A stretch of 64,000 nt of DNA from G963692885 sp964658655 (GCA_964658655.1 CAZZZL010000004.1:62001-126000); one strand, 5' to 3'; numbered from the stretch's first letter, positions 52,986 to 62,770 are shown. The notes: generated from the sequence alone by a model not told the origin. A program made the numbers and translations.

Positions 52986-53891
52986 TCACTTCGGAGCATC
53001 CCTCAGGGCACGCATGATATTCAAGACGGCTGGCCCGAGCAGCACCACAAAGATTGCCGGGAAGATAAAGATTACTAGTGGGAAGATGATTTTGACCGTC
53101 GATTTCGCTGCCATCTCTTCGGCCTTCTGACGCCGCCTCGTGCGCACGCCGGCAGCGAACGTATTCAGCGCTTTTGCGATCGGCGTACCAAAACGTTCTG
53201 TCTGCAGCAGCATATTGACGAGCGCATCTAGTTCCTCCACATTCACGCGCCCCGCCATCGATTGCCAAGCCTCAGCTCGTGGTCGCCCCGCCCTCTGCTC
53301 GCGATTGATGTACAACAGTTCATCGCTCATTTCCGGATGACTGATCGACAGTTCCTGCGCCACGCGCAGCATCGCCTGGTCAAGACCCAGCCCGGCATCA
53401 ACACAGATGACCAGGAGATCAATCACATCGGGAATACTCATGCGAATGTGCTCGGTCCGTGTGCGGATCAACCCGCTCAGCACCAGGTCGGGCGTCAGAT
53501 ACGCCAATGCCGGTAGCGCCGCCATCCAGAACAGCCGCGCATAAGGGATCAGGGAACCCGCCATGAACGCCAGCAGTGGTGCCAGGATACGCGCTGAGTG
53601 GTACAGATCACCGGGCTTCGCACCTTTCAGTCCGGCGCACGCAAATCGCACTCGTAGTCCTGGATCCTCAGTGAGCCAGAGATGGGCACGAAACCAGGCG
53701 GCCGCCTTCGCCGACAGCTCCCCCAGTTTTTCCGATCCAGTGACTTTAGTTGCTCTCTCGGAACCGGTGCGTGTCACCTCGATCAGTCGTTCCAATACTT
53801 TGGGCGACTCCTTCGGCAGCAATAGATATCCCAGCAACACAAGCGCGCAAAACACGGTCAGGCCGGCGAAGAGATAGAGGCTTATCGTCAT
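52986..53891 (-). CDS. tadC: Tad pilus inner-membrane platform protein TadC
   Basis: This is a 301-residue type II secretion F-family membrane protein. Helices are at both ends (MTISLYLFAGLTVFCALVLLGYLL and IIFPLVIFIFPAIFVVLLGPAVLNIM). The F domain in the middle reads SIPDVIDLLVICVDAGLGLDQAMLRVAQEL and TERFGTPIAKALNTFAAGVRTRRRQKAEEMAAK, exactly as in TadC. It forms the platform with TadB through which CpaF drives Flp pilin assembly. Its ATG abuts the tadB stop. It is the last core pilus gene before DUF192. Confidence 0.92.
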   Translation of the reverse strand: MTISLYLFAGLTVFCALVLLGYLLLPKESPKVLERLIEVTRTGSERATKVTGSEKLGELSAKAAAWFRAHLWLTEDPGLRVRFACAGLKGAKPGDLYHSARILAPLLAFMAGSLIPYARLFWMAALPALAYLTPDLVLSGLIRTRTEHIRMSIPDVIDLLVICVDAGLGLDQAMLRVAQELSISHPEMSDELLYINREQRAGRPRAEAWQSMAGRVNVEELDALVNMLLQTERFGTPIAKALNTFAAGVRTRRRQKAEEMAAKSTVKIIFPLVIFIFPAIFVVLLGPAVLNIMRALRDAPK

Positions 53892-54860
53892 TCAGAAGGT
53901 TACCTTCACGATTCGGCGGATCACCAGCGCGCCGGCGATCATGCAGGCACCCGCGGCATAAAGCAGCTTCTGGCCGAGTGGGTCGGTGAACAGTACGTGC
54001 GTGTAACTGGGACAGAACAGGCTGATGAGGCCCAGGATCGTCAGCGGCAATATAGATAGAATCCATCCCGTCAGTCGGCCCTGCGCAGTGTGCACCCTGA
54101 CCTCTCCTTCTACGCGAATCCGTTCCCGGAGTGTCTCCGTCGTACGGTCGAGAATCTCTGCCAAGTCCCCGCCTGTTTCTCTCTGCACCAGGATCGCCGT
54201 TATAAGGAAGTGCAGATCACGCGACGGAATTCTCAAGCCAAGATCGATCAGGACATTGCGGAGGGGAATGCCCAGCTTCTGCTGCTGGAAAACCTTGGCG
54301 AACTCGGTCGAAAGAGGCAGTGGCGCCTGCTCTGCCAGCGCTTCGATCGCCTGGGTAACAGAATGCCCTGCACGCAATGCCCTTGCCATCAGATCCGCAG
54401 CGTCAGGCAGTGCCGCCGTCACCGCGATGATCCGTCTTGACCGCTTCCATCTCAATCTCGCAAGTGGGAGCACCCCGGCGATCGTCGCGCCAATCAAACC
54501 TCCGGCAATGGACCGAAGAAGAACAGAGCCGATAACACCTCCAGCCAGCGAAAACCGTACCGTGGTCAACACCAGTGATCCGATGGACTGTTTACTGTTG
54601 GCTTCCAGCAGCAACCTCTCGATTCCGGAGGAAAAGGAGTATTCCATCAGGTAGCGACCGAGCCGTTCACTCAGTGTGCCACTTTCCCCCTCGGCCAAGT
54701 CTGCTTCGCCGCCCTCATAACGCAGAATGCGCCGTGGATTGCGGATATCGGTGATGCGTGCTTCAATCGTTCGCTCCTGGGGCGAGGGCAGGCCGCCGAA
54801 GATAAGGATGACAAAGCACAATCCGAAGGCCAGGAGGAAGAACGTCGTCAGCAGACTCAT
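53892..54860 (-). CDS. tadB: Tad pilus inner-membrane platform protein TadB
   Basis: This is a 322-residue F-family protein. An N-terminal helix is followed by two mid-protein helices near 115-150 and a pair at the C-terminus. The conserved core is LPDAADLMARALRAGHSVTQAIEALAEQAPLPLSTEFAKVFQQQKLGIPLRNVLIDLGLRIPSRDLHFLITAILVQRETGGDLAEILDRTTETLRER, a TadB signature. It pairs with TadC. It follows cpaF by 10 nt and its stop abuts the tadC start. Confidence 0.92.
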   Translation of the reverse strand: MSLLTTFFLLAFGLCFVILIFGGLPSPQERTIEARITDIRNPRRILRYEGGEADLAEGESGTLSERLGRYLMEYSFSSGIERLLLEANSKQSIGSLVLTTVRFSLAGGVIGSVLLRSIAGGLIGATIAGVLPLARLRWKRSRRIIAVTAALPDAADLMARALRAGHSVTQAIEALAEQAPLPLSTEFAKVFQQQKLGIPLRNVLIDLGLRIPSRDLHFLITAILVQRETGGDLAEILDRTTETLRERIRVEGEVRVHTAQGRLTGWILSILPLTILGLISLFCPSYTHVLFTDPLGQKLLYAAGACMIAGALVIRRIVKVTF

Positions 54861-54870
54861 GGCTGTTCCG

Positions 54871-56229
54871 TCATACCTCGACCGACTGGTCCATCAGGTT
54901 GAGTGAAAGCGGGAAGCCTGCCGCTGCCAGCTTGTCTGCAAATTTGGGAACGATACCAGTCGCCAGGAAGCGTCCATTCACCTTGCCATTCAAACCCAGC
55001 CCCTGGCGTTCGAAGACGAAGATGTCCTGCAGGCTAACAATGTCACCGCTCATGCCGGTAATCTCGGTAATGTGCGTCACTCTCCGGCTGCCGTCACTCA
55101 TGCGTGAGACCTGGACGATGAGATCAATAGCAGAGGCAATCTGCGCGCGAATCGCTTTCTCAGGGAGAGTTACGGCGCCCATCATTACCATCGTTTCGAG
55201 GCGGGCAATTGCATCGCGCGGAGTATTGGCGTGAACGGTCGTAAGGGAGCCGTCGTGGCCCGTGTTCATAGACTGCAGCATGTCCAGGGTCTCATCGCCG
55301 CGCACCTCGCCGATGATGATCCGGTCGGGCCGCATGCGCAGTGCGTTAATCACCAACTCTCGCTGCCGAATGGCGCCGCGGCGCTCGAGGTTGGGAGGTC
55401 TGCACTCCAGCCGCACCACGTGCGCCTGCTTGATCTGCAGTTCGGCCGAGTCTTCGATGGTAATGATCCGCTCGGCAGGTGAAATATACCCGGACAATAC
55501 ATTCAGAAGTGTGGTCTTGCCTGCGCCTGTACCGCCCGAGACCACGATGTTCAACCGGGCGCGCACGGCTCCTTTCAGGACCTCGAGCATCTGCGGTATC
55601 AATGTCCGATGGCGCAAGAGGTCATCCGATACCAGCGGTGTCGCACTGAAACGGCGTATGGAAACAATAGGACCGTCGATGGCCAGCGGCGGAATGACGA
55701 TATTGACCCGTGAGCCATCGAGCAACCGGGCATCCACCATCGGAGAGGATTCGTCGATCCGCCGGCCGACCGCGGACACGATCTTATCGATAATGTGCAT
55801 CAGGTGCGCGTTGTCGCGAAAGGACACATTCGTTTTTTCAAGCACGCCCCTGCGCTCGATGTAGACCGTGTCGAATGTATTTACAAGAATGTCGTTGACC
55901 GTCGAATCCTTGAGGAACGGCTCGAGCGGACCGAGGCCCAGCACCTCGTCAAGCACCTCGCCCGCAACCTGGTCACGGTCCGCAGCGCTGAGCGGGATTT
56001 GCTGTTCACCAACGAGTTGAAGAATGATACCCTGCAGCCGCTGGCGTCCTCCACTCAGGTCTTCCTGGATCGTCGACAGTTTTTCGAGATCCATCCGCTT
56101 TAACAATTCCTGGTGCAGGTCGATCTTGAGCAGACGCCTCGCCTGTTCGCTCAACGAGGAACTGACGCGCACCTCTGCTTGGTCTGCAGGACGCTCGCGA
56201 GGGGTCAGGTACATACGTACTTCAGACAT
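54871..56229 (-). CDS. cpaF: Tad pilus secretion ATPase CpaF/TadA
   Basis: This is a hexameric ATPase of about 452 residues that powers pilin assembly. ATG 56229 is preceded by GAGGAGGG; the open frame to 56271 is a non-family extension. The N-domain has DEVLGLGPLEPFLKDSTVNDILVNTFDTVYIERRG. The core has Walker A VSGGTGAGKTTLLNVLSG, Asp box ERIITIEDSAELQI, Walker B PDRIIIGEVRGDETLDMLQSMNTGHDGSLTTVHANTPRDAIARLETM and the His box. All catalytic features are present. It lies 117 nt downstream of cpaE. Confidence 0.95.
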   Translation of the reverse strand: MSEVRMYLTPRERPADQAEVRVSSSLSEQARRLLKIDLHQELLKRMDLEKLSTIQEDLSGGRQRLQGIILQLVGEQQIPLSAADRDQVAGEVLDEVLGLGPLEPFLKDSTVNDILVNTFDTVYIERRGVLEKTNVSFRDNAHLMHIIDKIVSAVGRRIDESSPMVDARLLDGSRVNIVIPPLAIDGPIVSIRRFSATPLVSDDLLRHRTLIPQMLEVLKGAVRARLNIVVSGGTGAGKTTLLNVLSGYISPAERIITIEDSAELQIKQAHVVRLECRPPNLERRGAIRQRELVINALRMRPDRIIIGEVRGDETLDMLQSMNTGHDGSLTTVHANTPRDAIARLETMVMMGAVTLPEKAIRAQIASAIDLIVQVSRMSDGSRRVTHITEITGMSGDIVSLQDIFVFERQGLGLNGKVNGRFLATGIVPKFADKLAAAGFPLSLNLMDQSVEV

Positions 56230-56346
56230 TCGATGACCCTCCTCTACGGGCCAGGTTTCAACGCACTGCATTGCGATGCGTACGCGCCAGAATCAAGCTG
56301 GCGAGGTGAGAGCTCCACACTATGCGGCTTTCACGTCAAATCAATT

Positions 56347-57591
56347 TCATAACCAGAATCGAAACTTACCGAGCTTGGTCTCGCCACTCCGGGGTGGGGA
56401 GGATGCATCCGCGTCGCTCTCATGCACGATCTCGCGCGCAATTTCTCCCAGCGCCTGGTTGAAACTTGACGGACGTAAGGGTGAGATCGGCTCGCCTTGG
56501 TTGATCGCGCGCAACAGATCCGCGTAGTTATTCGGCACCGTATGGCTTACTGGAAAGCGCACCGCCTTTTGTATCTGGGCAGACGTCAGTGAATCGTTCG
56601 CTGTGGATCGGTTGACGATCAGGTGCAACTTGCCATTTGCATCAGGACTGAGACCTATATGCTCGACCAGGCGGGCGAGGTCGCGCAGCGAAGCAACGTC
56701 AGGCGTTGAGACCAGAAAAACCTCGTCTGCTTCCGCGATAATCGACATCTTGGTGTCCTGATATTCCACCGAAGAATCAATCAGTATGTAGTCGTATTCG
56801 CTCCTTAAAAAATCCATCGCACGCTCGAGTTCGTCGAGCTTTCCTTCGTGGTAGGCCGTCGCGATCTCCGGCGAAGCCATCACATCCAGACCGCTGCCAT
56901 GCCGGATAGCGAAGCCATTCAACAGTTCCGTGTCGAGACGGTCGACATTTTTGAGCAACTCGTCAAAATAGTACTGGGTATCCTTCAGCCCAAGATAGAG
57001 AGCCACATGTCCCAGTTGATGCTTGTGGTCAATCAGCAGGGTTTTCTTGCCCTTGCATACAACCAGGTAATTGGCGAGATGTACCGCAAGAGTCGTCGTT
57101 CCAACTCCCCCCTTTGCGCCAAAGAAGGCCAAGACCCTCCCCACACTGGCCTGCCCCTGCGGGTGGGTAACACTGGACTGTTGAAACCGCTGGATTGCCG
57201 CAGAAATATCCGCCGTGCCGACAGGCGTAGGTAGGAAATCGATGCAGCCTGCTCGCACAGCCCGGAGAAGCACGTCCGAACTCAGAGGCGACCCGGTACC
57301 GATAACACTGATCCGGCTTAGAAAAATCTGACTCAGGCGTTCCACTGTCTTCAGAGCTAGCTCGATATCCCGGTCGAAGTCAACGAATGCCAGGCAGGCC
57401 CTGGCCTCCTTGATCGCCTGTGAAAACTGGGGCCTCTTCTCAAGTGTTATGTAGTCACGAAACTCGCCGGCAAAAAAAGTTTGCGGCGCGAGATCGGATG
57501 CGGCCATGATCCCGTTCAGCAATTCCTGCGTAGGGCAGACACAGAAAATCGCATAATTCACCTCGCTCGCACGCGCTGTCGCGGGGATCAC
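56347..57591 (-). CDS. cpaE: Tad pilus localisation ATPase CpaE/TadZ
   Basis: This is a 414-residue MinD/ParA-like protein. An N-terminal response-regulator-like domain (about 10-125: LAFVDFDRD...ISVIGTGSPLSSDVLLRAVRAGCIDFLPTP) precedes the ATPase. The deviant Walker A is FFGAKGGVGTTTLAVHLA, with the switch YDYILIDSSVEYQD and VSTPDVASLRDLARL. It positions the pilus machine, often at a pole. The start is GTG 57591, overlapping the secretin stop as GTGA, so the two are coupled. Confidence 0.92.
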   Translation of the reverse strand: MIPATARASEVNYAIFCVCPTQELLNGIMAASDLAPQTFFAGEFRDYITLEKRPQFSQAIKEARACLAFVDFDRDIELALKTVERLSQIFLSRISVIGTGSPLSSDVLLRAVRAGCIDFLPTPVGTADISAAIQRFQQSSVTHPQGQASVGRVLAFFGAKGGVGTTTLAVHLANYLVVCKGKKTLLIDHKHQLGHVALYLGLKDTQYYFDELLKNVDRLDTELLNGFAIRHGSGLDVMASPEIATAYHEGKLDELERAMDFLRSEYDYILIDSSVEYQDTKMSIIAEADEVFLVSTPDVASLRDLARLVEHIGLSPDANGKLHLIVNRSTANDSLTSAQIQKAVRFPVSHTVPNNYADLLRAINQGEPISPLRPSSFNQALGEIAREIVHESDADASSPPRSGETKLGKFRFWL

Positions 57592-59093
57592 GGCAGGTCC
57601 TGCTTCTGTGCCGCGGGATTGAATTCTGTTGCATTATCTTTCGCTGCTTTCTTACCAGCAACAGCGTGATCGAACTTGTTCCGATCCAGGTTGGGTACAA
57701 CCATCGATGGTGTCGAGGCATTGGGTGCCGGGGCAAGCGGGTCGATGATCGAGGCAGTGACCAGCACAACTAATTCCACCACCGACCGGGTAATGCCCTT
57801 GGAACGGAAGAGTTGTCCAAGAATGGGAATCTCGGCAATGCCGGGCATCTTCGACAGATTGTCCGAGGTGCGGTTGTCGAGCAACCCGGTAATGACGAAA
57901 CTCTGACCGTCTGCCAATTCGACTTCAGTCTCTGCCCGCCGTGTCGAAAGCGCTGGTATAACAAATCCGGAGACTGTTACAGAATTGGTGTAGTCGAGCG
58001 CGCTTACCTCCGGCGCTACCTTGAGCCGGATGGAACCGTCGGGGTTGGCGGTTGGTGTAAAGTCCACCTTTACTCCATAAGGCTTGAAAATTATCGTGAT
58101 GGCAGTTGAATTCCCTGTTCCGCCCTGCACGACCGGCAATGGAAATTCTCCCCCGGATAAAAAGCGTGCCGGGACGCCACTCAGGGTCGTCAATGTTGGT
58201 TCAGCCAGAATCTGCAACACCTGTTTCTGTTCCAGGTCTTTCACAGTTACGCCCGCGTTCAGCTTGGCGCTGTAGAGCAATATGTTGAGGGGGTCACTTA
58301 CAGAAACCGACGTCCCCGAAGAAGCGCTTGCCGGGATCGCCGTGCTGGCAAACTGGCCGGTACCGGTACCTGCCAGAGTACTGCCCCCGAGGGCGAAAAA
58401 GTTGACTCCGAACTGCTCCAGGCGACTGCGGTCGACCTCGACGATACGCAACTTTAGCTGTATCTGCTTACCGTGGACCGGTACGACCTTAACGCCGTCG
58501 ACAACGTCCTTGGTGTAAGCCTGTGCCATTTTTGCCAGAGCATCCGCGGCAATGTCGGTAGGAGCGGTTCCAGCCAGGAAAACGCGACTGCCGCTGGTGG
58601 AGATCGTCAGCCTGGCACCCGGCACGGCATCCTCAAGCATCTGCAACATGCCATCCGTATCCAGGTCCGCAAACACCGTGAACACGCGCCGCCTTCCCGA
58701 CAAATCCCACAGGATCAAAGTGCTGACGCCGCAGGCTTTTGCGGTGATCACTTCTTCCTTCGGACCCGAGGAAAAAGACTGCAGCACCTTGGGGTCACCT
58801 ACGTAAATACGTCGTAGCTCTGACCCGGTAGACAGCACAGTTGAGTGGCCAAGCGTGAGATGGATGATATCGGCCATATCTGAAGTCTGGACACGGACGC
58901 CATTCTGCATCTCTGCGACGTGCCTGGGATAGGAACTGGTAGGCAGAGGTTCGATGTAACCGGGATGTACTGCTCTCGGTTGTACGTATGCCGACCCCGT
59001 ACGCGCTGACTGTGCCCGAAGCACAATCGTCGGGCAAAGACTCATCGCAGTGACGCATAGAAAGACTGATGGTTTGATAAAGACATTCATCAT
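57588..59093 (-). CDS. cpaC: Tad pilus outer-membrane secretin RcpA/CpaC
   Basis: This is a 501-residue exported secretin subunit. The signal peptide is at the N-terminus. The pilus-and-flagella N-domain (SDMADIIHLTLGHSTVLSTGSELRRIYVGDPKVLQSFSSGPKEEVITAKACGVSTLILWDLSGRRRVF) is followed by BON-like repeats. The C-terminal secretin gate has LAEPTLTTLSGVPARFLSGGEFPLP, GVKVDFTPTANPDGSIRLKVAPEVSALD and TRRAETEVELADGQSFVITGLL, ending VELVVLVTASIIDPLAP. It forms the outer-membrane pore. It overlaps cpaB upstream (ATGA) and cpaE downstream. Confidence 0.95.
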   Translation of the reverse strand: MMNVFIKPSVFLCVTAMSLCPTIVLRAQSARTGSAYVQPRAVHPGYIEPLPTSSYPRHVAEMQNGVRVQTSDMADIIHLTLGHSTVLSTGSELRRIYVGDPKVLQSFSSGPKEEVITAKACGVSTLILWDLSGRRRVFTVFADLDTDGMLQMLEDAVPGARLTISTSGSRVFLAGTAPTDIAADALAKMAQAYTKDVVDGVKVVPVHGKQIQLKLRIVEVDRSRLEQFGVNFFALGGSTLAGTGTGQFASTAIPASASSGTSVSVSDPLNILLYSAKLNAGVTVKDLEQKQVLQILAEPTLTTLSGVPARFLSGGEFPLPVVQGGTGNSTAITIIFKPYGVKVDFTPTANPDGSIRLKVAPEVSALDYTNSVTVSGFVIPALSTRRAETEVELADGQSFVITGLLDNRTSDNLSKMPGIAEIPILGQLFRSKGITRSVVELVVLVTASIIDPLAPAPNASTPSMVVPNLDRNKFDHAVAGKKAAKDNATEFNPAAQKQDLP

Positions 59094-59962
59094 GGCTGCT
59101 TCCCATCGTCTGCCCGGTCTCCGCCAAGGATGGTTTCTACGCCACTCGACTCTCGAGTGTAGGCAGGTTGCGGGGTGTAGCCGGGCAACTGTCCACGACC
59201 GCCAGGGAGAATTGCACCTGACATCGTTGCATTCGATACGATCGGCAGCGCTGCAATTCCATCCAGCCGGGCGAGGCTTGCCATCGAGACCGGAGTGCGA
59301 AGCGTTTCGTCCTTGTCCAATCCATTCCGCAATACAAAGTGGACTGTGCCCTGTGTACTTGCTAGCACTGCGCGCTCCGCCTCCAGAGGGGAAACCAACA
59401 GTGTGACCACAGTCGCACTGGCCGGTTTTCCGGAGGGGTCGGGCTGCAAGCGCTGTCCCGCCGCCAGCACCTCCGCATTCTCGAGGACGGTGGCCGTCAT
59501 TGGTTCATCTGAACTGTTTGCTCGGTACGTCACCAGAACATCGAGGCGGGAGCCGGGCGCCAGAAAGCCAGCGACACCGACGACGTCATCGGAACGCAGC
59601 GCAAGCGCCCGCATACCTTTTGGAATGCGGCTCGCCAGTCCACCACCGGTTCCCGGCTCCGCCAGATCGTGATCGAGGATCGGTTCGCCCTTACCTACCG
59701 GATAGAGCATCACCCTGCCTATGACCTCCTCCATACTTGTCTGGGCTCCGCTGATTGGGCTCTCACGCGGCCAACTGGCCCACCCCAGATCTTCGACCCG
59801 GAGGATCTCGCCAGCCTCGACTGCTCGCGATGGAGCGATATATCGGAACATCTGGCTGTCACGTGAAGAGGACGCAAGCTTGAGCTTTCTGCCGAGCAGA
59901 AACGTACAAATAGCCGAAATAAGGCATGCAGTCAGCAGTGCGATGGCAATGCGTCGATTCAC
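59090..59962 (-). CDS. cpaB: Tad pilus assembly protein CpaB/RcpC
   Basis: This is a 290-residue exported protein with an N-terminal helix (MNRRIAIALLTACLISAICTFLLG). An SAF domain (APSRAVEAGEILRVEDLGWASWPRESPI) and the RcpC domain follow (IPKGMRALALRSDDVVGVAGFLAPGSRLDVLVTY...VTLLVSPLEAERAVLASTQGTVHFVLRNGLD). It stabilises the secretin. It starts three bases after the prepilin-peptidase stop and overlaps the secretin gene by four bases. Confidence 0.93.
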   Translation of the reverse strand: MNRRIAIALLTACLISAICTFLLGRKLKLASSSRDSQMFRYIAPSRAVEAGEILRVEDLGWASWPRESPISGAQTSMEEVIGRVMLYPVGKGEPILDHDLAEPGTGGGLASRIPKGMRALALRSDDVVGVAGFLAPGSRLDVLVTYRANSSDEPMTATVLENAEVLAAGQRLQPDPSGKPASATVVTLLVSPLEAERAVLASTQGTVHFVLRNGLDKDETLRTPVSMASLARLDGIAALPIVSNATMSGAILPGGRGQLPGYTPQPAYTRESSGVETILGGDRADDGKQP

Positions 59963-59965
59963 CGT

Positions 59966-60523
59966 TCATCCTTTCCACAACAGATTTCCCAAAGACATCA
60001 GGCAACCTGCAGCGATTGGTACAGCGTAGGGAATGCTCAGGCCGCTATTAGTATTTACTATTGATACGTTTTGGTTATGCAATTCTGCTGCGGCGTGATG
60101 CTTCGGTCGCACAGAACTCAGCAGAAACAACGCATTGCCTAACGTTTGTCTCAATCTGCGGTGGTAGATAGCAAGTGCAATGCCAAAAATCGCGCCGGAA
60201 AGAAAGGTTCCTGTAAGAATCAAGCGAAGCGATGAATATCCTGCAAGACATCCCACCGCTGCCATCAGCTTCACGTCCCCGGCTCCCATGCCACCAGCAA
60301 CGTACATCACTAGCAGCAGGGCAGCAGCGCCCATACCAGCAAGCAAGGCAAGCCCTGAGTCCTGCGGGCCGCCCAGCAGCAGATGCAGAACCACGCCAAC
60401 CAGGATCGCGCTGCCAGTCAACCCGTTCGGTATCCTGCGGCTTCTCAGGTCTTCGCACGCTCCAAGAACCGCTGCACCGTTTGCTGCCGCCAGGTAGCAA
60501 ACTTCTTTCGAAAAGCCATTCAT
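59966..60523 (-). CDS. cpaA: A24-family prepilin peptidase (CpaA/TadV)
   Basis: This is a 185-residue inner-membrane aspartic protease that cleaves and may methylate Flp pilin. The two catalytic Asp residues are in ACEDLRSRRIPNGLTG and GGMGAGDVKLMAAVGC, the second being the GxGD motif. Five to six hydrophobic helices are present. It lacks the N-terminal zinc-finger methylase domain of large PilD proteins, as TadV does. It is the first gene of the main Tad operon, 195 nt after flp. Confidence 0.92.
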   Translation of the reverse strand: MNGFSKEVCYLAAANGAAVLGACEDLRSRRIPNGLTGSAILVGVVLHLLLGGPQDSGLALLAGMGAAALLLVMYVAGGMGAGDVKLMAAVGCLAGYSSLRLILTGTFLSGAIFGIALAIYHRRLRQTLGNALFLLSSVRPKHHAAAELHNQNVSIVNTNSGLSIPYAVPIAAGCLMSLGNLLWKG

Positions 60524-60718
60524 GGGATGGTCCTGCAGGATTTTGTTCCGCCCTTCGAGTGGCAGAGTGAGCTAGGGTTCATACGCGCACCTGCATCTCC
60601 GCACCGGCGAACCGTAGGGTTGACATAAAGGACGGCAATCACGAACGGGCATGCCGCCCTTGTTGTTACAGTACCTGCAAATGTTGCCGATAAATGACAG
60701 GAGACCGGCGGTCATTCA

Positions 60719-60904
60719 CTACATCGCGCTGGTGAGCTGGCTGCCAATGGTTGAGAATGCGGATGAGATTTTGGTACCAAGTGATGTCATCGCCAAGACC
60801 GCGCCAAGACCGATGATGCCCGCTACCAGAGCATATTCGATCAGACTCTGGCCGGATTCATCCCGCATAAATGTGTTCAAAGCTTTTCCTGCATTACGCA
60901 TCAT
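60719..60904 (-). CDS. flp: Flp-type pilin
   Basis: This is a 61-residue precursor of the Tad pilus subunit. The leader ends Gly18, then mature QSLIEYALVAGIIGLGAVL with Glu at +5, the Flp signature for prepilin peptidase cleavage and assembly. AGGAGA precedes ATG 60904. The gene stands alone with its own promoter in the 219-nt divergent region and is probably more highly expressed than the assembly genes that follow after a 195-nt gap. No second flp copy was found in the window. Confidence 0.95.
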   Translation of the reverse strand: MMRNAGKALNTFMRDESGQSLIEYALVAGIIGLGAVLAMTSLGTKISSAFSTIGSQLTSAM

Positions 60905-61123
60905 TGTCTCTCCTGTATCTCGCTCAATTGTGTTTGCCTTGACCCCAGGCTGCCATGGCGCAGCAGAACACTTGAAGCGTTTATCGGTCAGACCCCGGAT
61001 TACATGAGTTTTATCGCTCCAGCCTTGCGGCGGTCTGACTGCACATGGCTACTTTGTCTGTTTCCAGTGCGCATTCATGTTTGATCGAAGGTCGCCGATT
61101 AAGGAATAGACGGAGACCGAGGA

Positions 61124-62770
61124 TTGCCACAGACACAGCTGCAGCACGTAGTGAGCGAACCCCTGACCAACAAAGACCGGTGGTCGGCGCTCTCTGCCGG
61201 TGACACATTACAGACGGACGAAATAACACCAAAAGTAGAAACACGCTACGCAACCCTGCCGGCAGGCTTCTGTGGGCATCGACTGGTCGCATACGCGCTG
61301 ATAGCAGTCTGGATACAGTTCCTGCTGCCGCATTCGATTCGAGATCCGGATATCTGGTGGCACCTGCGCAATGCCGGCCAGCAGCTCCGGGACCACGCTT
61401 TTCTCCGTGCCGATAGCTACTCATTCACAGCCAGCCATGCACCATGGATCAATCACGAGTGGCTGTCGGAGCTGCCCTACCTGCTCGGATGGCACATCGC
61501 CGGCACCCGCGGCATTCTTTTCGTCACCGGCATGACAATCGAACTGATCTTCATGGGCGTCTATTGGCTGGCCTACCGCAAGTCAGGCAACTGGCCATGC
61601 GCAACGCTCATGACCCTGACCGCCTCGTTGCTGGCAACTGTCTCATTCGGACCCCGCACGCTTCTGTTTGGATGGATTTGCCTGGTCGCAGAGCTGATCC
61701 TGCTCGAACTATTCGAACAAACGCCCTACATTGCCCTCGGCCTGCCGCCGCTGTTCCTTACCTGGATCAATCTGCATGGCTCGTGGCTGATCGGGATTGT
61801 TCTGCTAGCGGTGTTCTTTGTGTCGGGCTTCTTCGAGAGCGACCAGGGATTTCTACACTCGCCCCGGCTGACCCCTGCCCATCGCAGGTTCCTGGGTGCC
61901 GGAACAGCATTGAGCGTCTGTGCTCTTTTTGCCAATCCCTACGGCTGGCACCTGATCGCCTACCCGTTCGACCTTGCCTTTCACCAGACGCTCAACGTAA
62001 CGCATGTCGAAGAATGGCGGCCACTCGACCTCCAGTCTTCGCGGGGCGTCATCTTTCTGGGGTCGCTGGCTGCACTCTTCTTATCGCAGATCATCACGCC
62101 TGCCAGCAGCCGGCGTACCTGGACGATCAGCGAACTCGCCTTCATCCTCATCGGCACCTACTCCGCATTCCGGCACACACGCTTTCTCTTCCTCGCTGCC
62201 ATCCTGGTGATGCCCACGATTGGCGGCCACCTCGTGCGTGCCATCCCATCCCGACGTCACGCAACTGCCCACCCGGGGGAAAACTACACGCTCACTTCAT
62301 GGCCACGAGCATTGCTGAACGCGGTCCTGCTCACCGCAATGGTCCTGCTGAGCCATTCATCGCTGGCCCGCAAATCGCGCAATCTCCGGGCACCGAGTGA
62401 GAGCTTTCCTGATGCGGCGCTGCCCTTCCTCAAAAACTTTCAACCCCACGGTCGCGTGTTCAATGAATGTCTCTGGGGCGGTTACATTTCCTACAACGTC
62501 CCCCAGCTTCAGGTATTCATTGATTCGCGCTTTGACATTTTCGAACGCAATGGCACGCTCAAGGACTATCTCGACATCATTGGCTTGAGAAAATCTCTCG
62601 AGCTTCTTGACCAGCACCACATCCGCTGTGTCCTGTTCGAACGGGATACGCCGCTTGTCTACCTACTGCAGCAGACCCACCAATGGCAGCCGCTCTACGA
62701 TGATGGCAGCACCATCCTGCTTGAGCATTCAGTCGTAAACCTCAAGATCGCGAACGAAGCCGCGCCCTGA
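61124..62770 (+). CDS. polytopic membrane protein, GT-C glycosyltransferase-like
   Basis: This is a 548-residue inner-membrane protein with about 10-11 helices. TTG 61124 has GGAG eight bases upstream; no later ATG is plausible. The first periplasmic loop has IRDPDIWWHLRNAGQQL, an acidic pair like that of GT-C fold enzymes (ArnT/O-mannosyltransferase type), followed by INHEWLSELPYLL. Later FNECLWGGYISYNVPQLQVFIDSRFDIFERNGTLKDYLDI is a soluble C-terminal segment that recurs in this uncharacterised group. It could glycosylate an exported protein such as pilin, as it is divergent from flp, but this is inference. Its stop overlaps the next start by one base. Confidence 0.7.
   Translation: MPQTQLQHVVSEPLTNKDRWSALSAGDTLQTDEITPKVETRYATLPAGFCGHRLVAYALIAVWIQFLLPHSIRDPDIWWHLRNAGQQLRDHAFLRADSYSFTASHAPWINHEWLSELPYLLGWHIAGTRGILFVTGMTIELIFMGVYWLAYRKSGNWPCATLMTLTASLLATVSFGPRTLLFGWICLVAELILLELFEQTPYIALGLPPLFLTWINLHGSWLIGIVLLAVFFVSGFFESDQGFLHSPRLTPAHRRFLGAGTALSVCALFANPYGWHLIAYPFDLAFHQTLNVTHVEEWRPLDLQSSRGVIFLGSLAALFLSQIITPASSRRTWTISELAFILIGTYSAFRHTRFLFLAAILVMPTIGGHLVRAIPSRRHATAHPGENYTLTSWPRALLNAVLLTAMVLLSHSSLARKSRNLRAPSESFPDAALPFLKNFQPHGRVFNECLWGGYISYNVPQLQVFIDSRFDIFERNGTLKDYLDIIGLRKSLELLDQHHIRCVLFERDTPLVYLLQQTHQWQPLYDDGSTILLEHSVVNLKIANEAAP

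Noticed and set aside
60905..61060. Cyclic di-GMP (GEMM-I-like) riboswitch upstream of flp
   Set aside because: CGCAAGGCT and CCGGGGTCTGACCGAT on the minus strand resemble parts of the motif, but the CACAGGGCAAACC segment and consistent pairing are missing.
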